From the NCBI RefSeq assembly GCF_033170385.1, contig NZ_CP126170.1:1326001-1390000 (forward strand): a stretch of DNA of 64,000 bases, in the 5' to 3' direction. Every line of letters starts with the position of its first letter. Positions within the stretch are counted from its first letter, which is position 1. Both the position numbers and the translations under genes were made by a program. Below, piece by piece: positions 49,567-58,043 of the stretch. The notes beneath the pieces are model-generated. The model had not been told where the DNA came from and made no database searches. It was given only the letters and a program-made list of their open reading frames with translations. The DNA is from Xanthomonas rydalmerensis. Its GTDB lineage: Bacteria > Pseudomonadota > Gammaproteobacteria > Xanthomonadales > Xanthomonadaceae.

Positions 49567-51612
49567 ATGACGGCCATGCGCCTGCCCTGCTTCGACCCGG
49601 TGTCGATGGTCCGTCTCCGTCCTTCGCCCGCGTTGTGGTTCGCGCTGCGGACCACGGCCGCCGCGCTGCTGGCGCTGGCCATCGCGCTGCTGTGTTCGAT
49701 GGAAGACCCCAAGTGGGCGGCGATGACGGTCTTCATCGTGGCCCAGGCCGACCGCGGCATGAGCGTGGTCAAGGCACGCAACCGCATCGTCGGCACGCTG
49801 GCGGGTGCCAGCGTGGCGGTGGTCTTGATGGGCCTGTTCGGCCAGGCGCCCCCCTTGTTCATGATCGCGCTGGCGCTGTGGCTGGGCGCGTGCACCGGCA
49901 TGGCCAACCTGGTATCGCCCTTCCGCAGCTATGGCGTGGTGCTGGCCGGCTACACGGCGATGATCGTGGGCATGTCCTCCACCGCCGATCCGCAGCAGGT
50001 GTTCGACATCGCCGTGGCGCGCGCCACCGAGATCCTGCTCGGCATCGTGGTCGAAGGGGCGATGGCGTCGATCTTCTCGCCGGCGTCGCCGCGCCCGGCA
50101 CTGGAGTCGCGGCTGGAGGCGTACCTGCGCCAGGGCAGCGCGCTGGCCGCGCGCCTGCTGCGCGGCGAGGCGACAGGCACGCAGATCCATGACTTCTTCG
50201 CCAGCGCGTTGGCGCTCAACGATGCGGTCGACTATGCCGCCGCGCGCTCACGCGAGATCGCGCGGCTGGGCGGGCGCCTGCGCCACATCAGTTACCTGAT
50301 GCTGGCGCAACTGTTGGCGGCGCAATCGTGCCGGATCGGCCTGGATGGACGCGCGCCTTCGCGTGCGTTGCGCGGCGTGCACGACGTCTTGGTCCAGCGT
50401 GCCGAGGGCCGGTTGCCCGGCCAGGAAGAACTGGCCGCCGCGCTGGGGTTGCTCGACCGGCGCCATCGCCGCCTGCGCCGGCTGTGTGCGCATCGGCGCG
50501 AGGCCTTCGACCGCGCCTTCGCGCTGGAACACGCGCGCAACATCGTGCGCGACATGCAGGCCAGCCAGCGCGAACAGGCGGCGTTCGAACAGGGCCAGCC
50601 GTCGCGCCGCCGTTTCGCCACGCGCCGCCATCGGGACCTGCACGAGGCGGTGTACAACGGATGGCGCGCCTTCCTGGCAGTGGGGGTGGCATCGTTGTTC
50701 TGGGTCTACAGCGGCTGGAGTGCGGGTTCGGGCATGGTGACCATCGTCGGCGTGGTGTGCGCGCTGTATGCGACCCGACCCGATCCGGTGTTCGGCAGTC
50801 TCGACTTCCTCAAGGGCGCCGGGCTGGCGGCACTGGCGGCCTTCGTGTGCATCGTCTGGCTGCTGCCGTGGGTGGAGGATTTCGCCGGGCTGGCGGTGGT
50901 GCTGGCGCCGTTCCTGATCCTGGCCGGTGTGGCGATGCGGCGGCCGTCGACCGCCGCGCTGGGCGCCAGTGGCTCGATCTTCTTCCTCGATCTGGTGGGG
51001 CCGCTCAATGGCACCAATACCGGGGTGGTGCAATTGTTCAACGGCGCGTTGACGCTCTTGCTGGGGATCGGCATCGGCGTGCTGATGTTCACCGTGCTGC
51101 TGCCCAGTGGGGCCGAGCGGTACGTGCGCAGGCTGCGACGTTCGGTCGATGCCGATCTCGCGGCGATCGCGCGTCATCCGGGGCGCATGAAACGACGGGC
51201 ATGGTTCGGCCTGATGGCCGACCGCATGCGCGCGCGCCTGGGCCTGGCCGCCGCGTTGCCGGAGACGGCGCTGCAGCGCGACCTGGCTGCCTTGCTCGGC
51301 GCGCTGGGCGTGGGCAGCGACGCGCTTGATCTGGCGCGGACCGATGGCACGCCGGGGCCCCGCGTGCGTGCGGTGCTGCGCCGGCTCGCGCGCGGCGACC
51401 TGCCGGGCGTGGCGCACCAGGCCACGCGCGCGGCGCGCCACCATGCGGCGCTGGCCGGCGACCGCCAGGATGTGCAGGCCCAGGCGCACTGGCACACGGC
51501 GATGCTGCTGTGGGACATGGCGCTTTGCGCGCGCGAGTATCTCCAGGCCGGCGCGCAGCAAAGCGTGCAACTCCAGGCGCCGCTGACGCCCTCGGCGCCG
51601 CTGCAGTCCTGA
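49567..51612 (+). CDS. FUSC-family inner-membrane transporter (aromatic-acid/fusaric-acid efflux type)
   Basis: A 681-aa protein with two blocks of about six hydrophobic helices (about 20-165 and 360-500), each followed by a soluble region, the AaeB/YccS/FUSC architecture. Such proteins export aromatic acids or fusaric acid-like toxins, normally together with a membrane-fusion protein (AaeA) and a small DUF1656 protein; neither is present here. The frame extends upstream but would run through the LysR promoter, so the ATG at 49567 is used. Divergent LysR gene 26 bp away is the probable regulator. Confidence 0.85.
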   Translation: MTAMRLPCFDPVSMVRLRPSPALWFALRTTAAALLALAIALLCSMEDPKWAAMTVFIVAQADRGMSVVKARNRIVGTLAGASVAVVLMGLFGQAPPLFMIALALWLGACTGMANLVSPFRSYGVVLAGYTAMIVGMSSTADPQQVFDIAVARATEILLGIVVEGAMASIFSPASPRPALESRLEAYLRQGSALAARLLRGEATGTQIHDFFASALALNDAVDYAAARSREIARLGGRLRHISYLMLAQLLAAQSCRIGLDGRAPSRALRGVHDVLVQRAEGRLPGQEELAAALGLLDRRHRRLRRLCAHRREAFDRAFALEHARNIVRDMQASQREQAAFEQGQPSRRRFATRRHRDLHEAVYNGWRAFLAVGVASLFWVYSGWSAGSGMVTIVGVVCALYATRPDPVFGSLDFLKGAGLAALAAFVCIVWLLPWVEDFAGLAVVLAPFLILAGVAMRRPSTAALGASGSIFFLDLVGPLNGTNTGVVQLFNGALTLLLGIGIGVLMFTVLLPSGAERYVRRLRRSVDADLAAIARHPGRMKRRAWFGLMADRMRARLGLAAALPETALQRDLAALLGALGVGSDALDLARTDGTPGPRVRAVLRRLARGDLPGVAHQATRAARHHAALAGDRQDVQAQAHWHTAMLLWDMALCAREYLQAGAQQSVQLQAPLTPSAPLQS

Positions 51613-51678
51613 TCGGCGCGCGATTCGACCGACAGGCCGGGCTGCGCCGATCCAGGCCTGCTCCGGCGCCGGCTGGCG

Positions 51679-52428
51679 CTAGACCTGGGCGAGGCCGCCG
51701 TCCACGAACACTTCGCTGCCGGTCATGAAGCTGCTCTCGTCCGAGGCCAGGAACAGGGCCGTGGCCGCCACTTCCTCCGCACGGCCGATGCGACCCAGCG
51801 GCAATTGCGCGGTCATGTCGGCGAGGATCGCGTCCTGCTGGCCGGTGCCGGACAGGGCGGTGTCCAGGCCCGGCGTCGTGATCGGTCCCGGCGACAGCAC
51901 GTTGACACGGATGCCGGTGCCCTTCAGATCCAGCGCCCAGGTCCTGGCGAAATTGCGCAGCGCGGCCTTGCTGGCGCTGTACACGCTGAAGGCCGGCGTG
52001 CCGGTGCTGCCGGCGGTCGAGCCGGTGAGGATCACCGAGCCGCCGGCACGCATCAGCGGCAAGGCCTTTTGCACGGTGAACAGGGTGCCCTTGACGTTGA
52101 TGCCGAAGGTGCGGTCGAACGATTCCTCGGTGATCGCGCCCAGCGGCAGGAAGTCGCCCAGCCCGGCATTGGCGAACAGCACATCGATGCGGCCCTTTTC
52201 GGCCTGGATCTGGGCGAAGACGCGGTCCAGATCGTCCAGCTTCGAAATGTCGCCCTGAATGGCGATGGCGTCGGCGCCGATCAGGCGCAGCGCCTTGTCC
52301 AGTTCCTCCTGCCGACGCCCGACGATGACGACCTGTGCGCCTTCGGCCGCGAAGCGAATCGCGCTTGCCAGACCGATGCCGCTGTTGCCGCCGGTGATCA
52401 CTGCAATCTTGCCGTTGAGCCTGCTCAT
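51679..52428 (-). CDS. Short-chain dehydrogenase/reductase
   Basis: A 249-aa classical SDR. The nucleotide-binding TGGNSGIG (12-19), NAG at about 87-89, and catalytic Ser137, Tyr150 and Lys154 (YSASK) are all present, as is the C-terminal VDGGLAQV. Arg38/Arg39 after beta-2 (VGRRQEE) suggests NADPH preference. GGAG lies ahead of the ATG at 52428. Divergent from an HxlR regulator gene; such SDR/HxlR pairs commonly respond to electrophiles or quinones. Substrate unknown. Confidence 0.92.
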   Translation of the reverse strand: MSRLNGKIAVITGGNSGIGLASAIRFAAEGAQVVIVGRRQEELDKALRLIGADAIAIQGDISKLDDLDRVFAQIQAEKGRIDVLFANAGLGDFLPLGAITEESFDRTFGINVKGTLFTVQKALPLMRAGGSVILTGSTAGSTGTPAFSVYSASKAALRNFARTWALDLKGTGIRVNVLSPGPITTPGLDTALSGTGQQDAILADMTAQLPLGRIGRAEEVAATALFLASDESSFMTGSEVFVDGGLAQV

Positions 52429-52524
52429 GCTGCGCTCCAGAGAATGGGGAGGCGCCACTGTAGATCTGAGCTATTATTTTGAATAGTATGCACCATTTGG
52501 TAAGTGCCTTCGGAGCGAACGATC
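52429..52524. promoter_or_regulatory. Divergent SDR / HxlR control region
   Basis: This 96-bp gap has a strikingly AT-rich core in an otherwise GC-rich window. CTATT at 52471-52475 and AATAG at 52482-52486 form an inverted repeat around ATTTTG, overlapping a TAGTAT that could be the hxlR-type -10. An HxlR dimer could bind here and repress both genes. The arrangement is seen; the function is inferred. Confidence 0.6.
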
Positions 52525-52896
52525 ATGGCCAACCCCACATTCCGTTGCGGTCTCGAGGCCGCGCTGTCCGTGCTCAGCGGCAAGTGGAAGCCGCTGATTC
52601 TCTACAACCTGGCGATGAACGTTCACCGCTACGGCGAGTTGCGGCGTGCCATCGGCGGGGTGACCGACAAGGTGCTGATCCAGCAGCTCAAGGAGCTGGA
52701 ACGCGACCTGATCGTTGCGCGCATCGATTTCCAGGAGATCCCGCCCAGGGTCGAGTACTCGCTGACGCCGTTCGGGCAGTCCCTGGCGGCGGCGCTGGTA
52801 GGGCTGTGCGAGTGGGGCACGCAGCACATGCAGATGGTCGAGCGCATCAGCGAGCGTCGCGCGTCCGCCGTCTCCGAATCCAAAGCTGACGCCTGA
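52525..52896 (+). CDS. HxlR-family transcriptional regulator
   Basis: A 123-aa winged-helix regulator. The signature is near the N-terminus: CGLEAALSVLSGKWKPLIL (Cys near residue 7), followed by YGELRRAIGGVTDKVLIQQLKELERDLIV and the wing VEYSLTPFGQ. The conserved N-terminal cysteine is the redox/electrophile sensor in YodB-type members. ATG 52525 has GGAG ten bases ahead; GTG 52504 is an alternative. Probably controls the divergent SDR gene. Confidence 0.9.
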   Translation: MANPTFRCGLEAALSVLSGKWKPLILYNLAMNVHRYGELRRAIGGVTDKVLIQQLKELERDLIVARIDFQEIPPRVEYSLTPFGQSLAAALVGLCEWGTQHMQMVERISERRASAVSESKADA

Positions 52897-53031
52897 TCGC
52901 CAGCGGCATGGCCGCTAGCGGTGCTCATGGTCTCGACGCATGCGCCTGGCTGCGCGAACAGCGCGGTCGTGTTGGCCCGGTGCTAGCCGTCGCCCTGTCG
53001 ATGCGCCGTCGCCGCCGCGATGCCTGCGTCG

Positions 53032-53826
53032 CTAGCGGAAGAACTGGCTCGGCGGCTGCCCGAACTGGCGCTTGAACATGGCGGTGAACGCGCTGGGACT
53101 GTCGTAGCCCAGTTCCACCGCCACGTCGATGATGCGGTCGCCGGCGGCCAGCCGCTCCAGCCCGCGCAGCAGGCGCAGCTGCTGCCGCCACTGGCCGAAG
53201 CGCATCTGCAGTTCGCGCTGGCACAGGCGCTGGATGGTCTTGACGTCCACGCCCAGTTCCGCGGCCCAGGCGTGCAGGGTGGTGGCATCGGCCGGGTCGG
53301 CGTCGAGCGCGGCGGCGATGCGCAGCAGGCGCGGATCGCGCGGCTGCGGCAGGTACAGCGGCAGCGCCGGCAGCGCATGCAGTTCGTCCAGGATCAGCCG
53401 CATCAGCCGCCCGTCGCGCGAGTCGGCGGCATGGTCCCAGGGGATCTCCGCGGCGCTGCGGATCAGCGCTTCCAGCAGCGGCTCCACCGCCATCACCGCC
53501 GGCGTGTCGGGCATGCCGGCGATGGCGGTGGGACGGATGTACAGGCTGCGCATGTGCAAGCTGCCGATCCAGCGCACGCTGTGCTCGGTGCCGGCGGGGA
53601 TCCACAGGGCCCGCGTGCTCGGCACCACCCAGTGGCCCTGGCCCGAACGCACCACCATCAGTCCGGACGCCGCGTAGATCAATTGATGGCGCGCATGCCG
53701 GTGCGGGGCGATCGCGCTGTCGGGTGCGTAGTCGACGGCCTTGCACACCACATCGGCCGGCGCGTCGTCCGCATTGCGGGTGGAGCGCGGTACCAGCGCG
53801 CCCTTTTTGCGATGGTTGCTGGGCAT
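53032..53826 (-). CDS. AraC-family transcriptional regulator
   Basis: A 264-aa regulator with an N-terminal cupin-type sensor domain (APHRHARHQLIYAASGLMVV, about 35-115) and a C-terminal pair of helix-turn-helices (about 180-260: WAAELGVDVKTIQRLCQRE and VAVELGYDSPSAFTAMFKRQFGQPPSQFF). ATG 53826 (MPSNHRKKGALV) is preferred; an upstream ATG at 53862 exists and no clear ribosome site decides. Divergent from the Fsr-like exporter gene with 66 bp between, so it probably controls that gene. Confidence 0.88.
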   Translation of the reverse strand: MPSNHRKKGALVPRSTRNADDAPADVVCKAVDYAPDSAIAPHRHARHQLIYAASGLMVVRSGQGHWVVPSTRALWIPAGTEHSVRWIGSLHMRSLYIRPTAIAGMPDTPAVMAVEPLLEALIRSAAEIPWDHAADSRDGRLMRLILDELHALPALPLYLPQPRDPRLLRIAAALDADPADATTLHAWAAELGVDVKTIQRLCQRELQMRFGQWRQQLRLLRGLERLAAGDRIIDVAVELGYDSPSAFTAMFKRQFGQPPSQFFR

Positions 53827-53892
53827 GTCGCGCAAGAAGGTCGGGGCAGGGAAGCCTACCATGCACGCACTTCCGGCAATGCCCGTCCCGCC

Positions 53893-55131
53893 ATGTCCAC
53901 TCTGCGTCCTGCCGCGCCCGTCGTTTCCTCAGCTACTGGCACCGCCGCCCCGCGCAAGCTCGCCTCCGGCGTCCTGGCCGCGATCACCTCCTCGCACCTG
54001 ATCAACGACATGATGCAGTCGCTGATCCTGGCGCTGTATCCGGTGCTCAAGGGCCAGTTCCAGCTCAGCTTCGCCCAGGTCGGCCTGATCACCCTCACGT
54101 ACCAGATCACCGCCTCGCTGTTCCAGCCGCTCATCGGGCTGCGCACCGACCGCCGGCCTGCGCCGTACTCGCTGCCGATGGGCATGGGTTCCACGCTGTG
54201 CGGACTGTTGCTGCTGGCCTATGCGCCCAGCTTCGGCATGGTGCTGCTGGCGGCGGCCCTGGTCGGGATCGGCTCGGCGATCTTCCATCCCGAATCCTCG
54301 CGCATCGCGCGGTTGGCCTCGGGCGGCCGCCACGGCCTGGCCCAATCGGTGTTCCAGGTCGGCGGCAACACCGGTACCGCGCTGGGGCCGCTGATCGCCG
54401 CGGCGGTGATCGTGCCCAACGGCCGCCACAGCGTGGCCTGGTTCGGCGGTGCGGCGCTGCTCGGTATCGCCTTGCTGTCCTACGTCGGCCGCTGGTACGC
54501 GCTGCACCTGCAGGCCGCGCGCGCGGCGCCGCGGCCGGTCGCCGCGGTGCCGGCGCTGCCGCGCGCCACGGTGGTGCGGATCGTCGGCATCCTGCTGCTG
54601 CTGATCTTCTCCAAGTACTTCTACATCGCCGGGCTGAGCAGCTACTACACGTTCTACCTGATCCAGCGCTTCGGCCTCTCGGTGCAGAGCGCGCAGCTGC
54701 ACCTGTTCGCGTTCCTGCTGGCCTCGGCGCTGGGCACGCTGATCGGCGGCCCGGTCGGCGACCGCATCGGCCGCAAGCCGGTGATCTGGGTATCGATCCT
54801 GGGCGTGGCGCCGTTCGCGCTGGCGCTGCCGCACGTGGGCCTGCATGCGGCCACCGCATTGACCGTGGTGATCGGCTTCGTGCTGTCCTCGGCGTTCTCG
54901 GCGATCCTGGTGTACGCGCAGGAGATGATGCCCGGACGTATCGGCACTATCTCCGGGCTGTTCTTCGGCTTCGCCTTCGGCATGGGCGGGCTGGGCGCGG
55001 CGGTGCTGGGCCTGCTCGCCGACCAACGCGGCATCGTCTTCGTGTACCAGGTGATGTCGTTCCTGCCGCTGCTGGGCATCGTCGCGGCGTTTCTGCCGAG
55101 CCGGCGCCCGGGCGCCGCTGCGGCGCAGTAG
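53893..55131 (+). CDS. MFS transporter, fosmidomycin-resistance (Fsr) family
   Basis: A 412-aa major-facilitator with 12 predicted helices. The N-terminal SSHLINDMMQSLILALYPVLK and the loop 2-3 stretch QPLIGLRTDRRPAPYSLPMG match the Fsr group, as do GIGSAIFHPESSRIA and the C-half IGGPVGDRIGRKPVI. E. coli Fsr exports fosmidomycin; the natural substrate is unknown. Upstream coding frame is open, but the ATG at 53893 yields the family start. Divergent AraC gene 66 bp away. Confidence 0.9.
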   Translation: MSTLRPAAPVVSSATGTAAPRKLASGVLAAITSSHLINDMMQSLILALYPVLKGQFQLSFAQVGLITLTYQITASLFQPLIGLRTDRRPAPYSLPMGMGSTLCGLLLLAYAPSFGMVLLAAALVGIGSAIFHPESSRIARLASGGRHGLAQSVFQVGGNTGTALGPLIAAAVIVPNGRHSVAWFGGAALLGIALLSYVGRWYALHLQAARAAPRPVAAVPALPRATVVRIVGILLLLIFSKYFYIAGLSSYYTFYLIQRFGLSVQSAQLHLFAFLLASALGTLIGGPVGDRIGRKPVIWVSILGVAPFALALPHVGLHAATALTVVIGFVLSSAFSAILVYAQEMMPGRIGTISGLFFGFAFGMGGLGAAVLGLLADQRGIVFVYQVMSFLPLLGIVAAFLPSRRPGAAAAQ

Positions 55132-55232
55132 CGCGGCGGTCGCGACCGGCCTCCGCCGGCACGGACAGCTTGGCGAAAGCCAGCGGCAGCATGCTGTCGC
55201 GCCGGCCGTCGCGCCCCCATCGCAGTCTTCGC

Positions 55233-56324
55233 ATGCCTGTCATCGCCATGGTCTCGTCCATTGCCCACGCCTGGTCCACGCTGGTCGACCTGGTCGCCAG
55301 CCACGCCGTCGCGCCGCTGCTGGCGGCGCTGCACCTGACCGGGCTCAGCGACGATCCGCACGACATCGCCGCCTCGCTGCTGGTGGCGGCCCTGCAGCTG
55401 TCCATCATCGGCGTGCTGTTCCGGCCGCTGGAGAGCCTGTGGCCGGCCGAGCGCTGGGAACACCGGCGCCTGGCGCGCATCGACTTCCACTACACCTGGC
55501 TGATGCTGATCGGGGTGTTCCCGCTGTTCTCGTTCCTGATCCTGACGCCGGTGGTCAACGCACTGGGCGGCGCCGACCCCAATGCCGCGGCGGCGCCGGA
55601 GACGGGCCTGCGCCATGCCTGGCCGTGGCTGGACCAGCATCCGCTGGTGCTGTTCGCGCTGTACTACCTGGCCTACGACTTCACCTACTACTGGATGCAC
55701 CGGGTGCAGCACTGGATGCCGTGGTGGTGGGCGATGCACAGCATGCACCACAGCCAACGCCAGCTCAGTTGCTGGGCCAACGACCGCAGCAACTACCTGG
55801 ACGGCATGCTGCAGTCGTTCGTGCTTGCTGCGGTGGGCATCGCCTTCGGCATCGAGGCCGACGAGTTCGCCTGGTTGATGCTGCTCGGCGAACTGGTGCA
55901 GAACCTTTCGCACGCCAACGTGCGTTTCGGCTTCGGCCCGGTGCTCAACAAACTCCTGGTCGATCCGCCGTTCCATCGCCTGCACCACATGCGCGTGGAC
56001 CCGGAGCGGCCCGGCCTGCACAACTGCAACTTCGGCCAGGTGTTCGCGTTCTGGGACGTGCTGTTCGGCACCGCGCTGTACGGCGAGCCGGTGCGGCCGA
56101 CCGGAGTGGGCGATCCGATGGTGGACCGAGACAACGAGCTGGGCCTGGTCGCGTTGCAGTGGGAAGGACTCAAGCGCTTCTGGGGCGCGGTGCGGCGCCG
56201 CTCCGGATGGACGCCGGGCGAGGTGGCGTTCGGCGAGGACTACGCGCCGATCCCGGTGGACCATGCGGGGCTGCCGCTGCATGCCGAGGCGCCCGCGGTG
56301 CCGGTGTCGGCGCCGCGGGCGTGA
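55233..56324 (+). CDS. Sterol desaturase / fatty-acid hydroxylase family membrane protein
   Basis: A 363-aa membrane di-iron oxygenase-like protein. The three histidine clusters are present: HRVQH at 156-160, HSMHH at 169-173 and HRLHH further on, with about five hydrophobic helices around them. Bacterial members hydroxylate or desaturate lipids; the substrate here is unknown. The ATG at 55233 or 55248 (MVSSIAHAW) could be the start; no good ribosome site was seen. It is 102 bp after the Fsr gene and may be transcribed with it. Confidence 0.88.
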   Translation: MPVIAMVSSIAHAWSTLVDLVASHAVAPLLAALHLTGLSDDPHDIAASLLVAALQLSIIGVLFRPLESLWPAERWEHRRLARIDFHYTWLMLIGVFPLFSFLILTPVVNALGGADPNAAAAPETGLRHAWPWLDQHPLVLFALYYLAYDFTYYWMHRVQHWMPWWWAMHSMHHSQRQLSCWANDRSNYLDGMLQSFVLAAVGIAFGIEADEFAWLMLLGELVQNLSHANVRFGFGPVLNKLLVDPPFHRLHHMRVDPERPGLHNCNFGQVFAFWDVLFGTALYGEPVRPTGVGDPMVDRDNELGLVALQWEGLKRFWGAVRRRSGWTPGEVAFGEDYAPIPVDHAGLPLHAEAPAVPVSAPRA

Positions 56325-56360
56325 TTGGCTTGATGGCCGGCTGAGGGGCGCTCGATTCGC

Positions 56361-58043
56361 TCAGCGCAGCGCCTTCCTGCGCGCGTTTCGTTGCGAAATC
56401 AGATCGCTCAGCCACGCAATCGCGGTGGCGCCGAGGGTGGCTTGCGGATAGACGATCAAGACGCCGATGCCCAAGAGGCCGAACTTGAGACCAATGAACC
56501 CGAGCCACGCCCAACCCCAGTTCCACTGTAGTTGAAGCCGGAAGCCGGCGCGTCGCGCCCATCGCACAATGGCGATCACCAGCAATGGCAGCGCGATGGC
56601 TGCGGCGACATGGGGCTTGCCGGCCATGATCCAGGCGGTGGCCATCGCGGCGGCTACCGGGATGAAGAAGCGCTGCAACAGCGGGCGGCGGACGCATGGG
56701 TCGGCTTCGTGCCGCGATTGCCAACGCAGCAGCGAGCTGAAGGCGTCCCAGGCGATCCAGCCGCCGACGATGAGGGCGGCGGCATAGAAGCCGGCCTTCA
56801 GTACCGGCGACATTCCGGGTGCCGGGTTGCGGTCGATCATCGCCAACAGCAGGAACAGCAACAGGACGACCGCGGCGGCGATCAGGCTGCGCGCCACGCC
56901 GAGCATGGCGGCGATCGGCGTGAACCTGTTGCGTTCGCCGGCCAGATACCAGGCGGCGGCGCGACTGCGATCCAGCGGCCGCGGCGGCTTGCGGCCATCG
57001 GGCACGTAGCCGATCAGGTCGAGCAGCAGCCGCGCACTGGTGGGGCGGCCTGGCCGCAGCATGGCCGCCAGCACCGCGCCGTCCGACGGCGCAGACCCCA
57101 GCAGCGCCAGCAGTTTGCGCACATGCGGAACCGACGCCGCGCTGTCGCCGCGGCGCCGCAGCGCGTCACTCAGCTCCGCATGCCCGGCCGGTTGCAACAG
57201 CCAGCGCCGGTGCATCCGTGCGCAGGCATGCTGCACCAGGTAGGGATCGGGCGCATCCAGCGCGCCCTCCCAGTCGAAGAATTCGGCCAGCACCGCATAG
57301 TGGTAGGTGCTGAGCGCTTCCTCATCGTGGTCGAGCAGATGCTGTTGCAGGTCCGCGCCGATCTGCGATTTGCTTTCCAGCGACCACAGCTCCGGTTGCG
57401 CGAACAGCCAGGCGCGCAGCGGTTCCGGTTCCAGCCGCTGCGCCTGATGCAGGATGCGCAACTGCATCTGCGCGATGTCGAGGGGCGGCAGGTCCGCCGG
57501 GGTTGGCGCGAGCCACTCGGCGGCGACCGTGCGCGGCGCCGCGCGCGCGTCGGAGGCCTGCGGCGGTGGTGAAGGGGCGGCGCCAGGATCGGCGGCAGTG
57601 GCGGATGCGGCTTGCTGCGGAAGGGAGCGCGGTGCGGGCGCTTCCGCCACCTGCAGCTCCAGTAGTGCATCGTCGGCAGCGACCGTGCGCGTTGCCGCGT
57701 GCGTGTCGGAGACGTGCGGCGGTGGCGATCGGGCGGCGTCGGAATCGGCGACGGCGACGGATGCGGCTTCCTGCGGAAGGGAAGCCGCTGCGGCTGCGTC
57801 CGCCGCCTGCATCTGCAGTGCGTCGTCATCGGCGTGCAGCGCGTCGATGGAACGGTCGGCCGCGCGATCGGCGGCGAATTGCCGCGCCCATCCGAGCGCC
57901 GCCTGATAGGTCTCGTGCAGTTGCTGGAAGCCGGCTGGGTCATCGTCCGGGCGGGTCACCTTCAGGCGTGCCGCATAGGCGCGCTTGATGGCGCGCTCGT
58001 CCGCGTCCTCGGCCAGTCCCAGCGCCGACAATGCCCAGCTCAT
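56361..58043 (-). CDS. Membrane J-like cochaperone next to HscC (paralogue 1)
   Basis: A 560-aa protein with an N-terminal J-like domain (1-50), a low-complexity Ala/Pro linker (about 60-180), a helical middle region, and four to five C-terminal hydrophobic helices (about 385-540). The J-domain carries AIKRAYAARL as helix II, but the expected HPD loop is RPD (Arg31-Pro32-Asp33), so the signature histidine is missing. Helix III is FQQLHETYQAALG. Its start overlaps the hscC stop by four bases (ATGA). E. coli HscC is likewise encoded beside J-proteins DjlB and DjlC, so a role as HscC cochaperone at the membrane is likely. Confidence 0.83.
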   Translation of the reverse strand: MSWALSALGLAEDADERAIKRAYAARLKVTRPDDDPAGFQQLHETYQAALGWARQFAADRAADRSIDALHADDDALQMQAADAAAAASLPQEAASVAVADSDAARSPPPHVSDTHAATRTVAADDALLELQVAEAPAPRSLPQQAASATAADPGAAPSPPPQASDARAAPRTVAAEWLAPTPADLPPLDIAQMQLRILHQAQRLEPEPLRAWLFAQPELWSLESKSQIGADLQQHLLDHDEEALSTYHYAVLAEFFDWEGALDAPDPYLVQHACARMHRRWLLQPAGHAELSDALRRRGDSAASVPHVRKLLALLGSAPSDGAVLAAMLRPGRPTSARLLLDLIGYVPDGRKPPRPLDRSRAAAWYLAGERNRFTPIAAMLGVARSLIAAAVVLLLFLLLAMIDRNPAPGMSPVLKAGFYAAALIVGGWIAWDAFSSLLRWQSRHEADPCVRRPLLQRFFIPVAAAMATAWIMAGKPHVAAAIALPLLVIAIVRWARRAGFRLQLQWNWGWAWLGFIGLKFGLLGIGVLIVYPQATLGATAIAWLSDLISQRNARRKALR

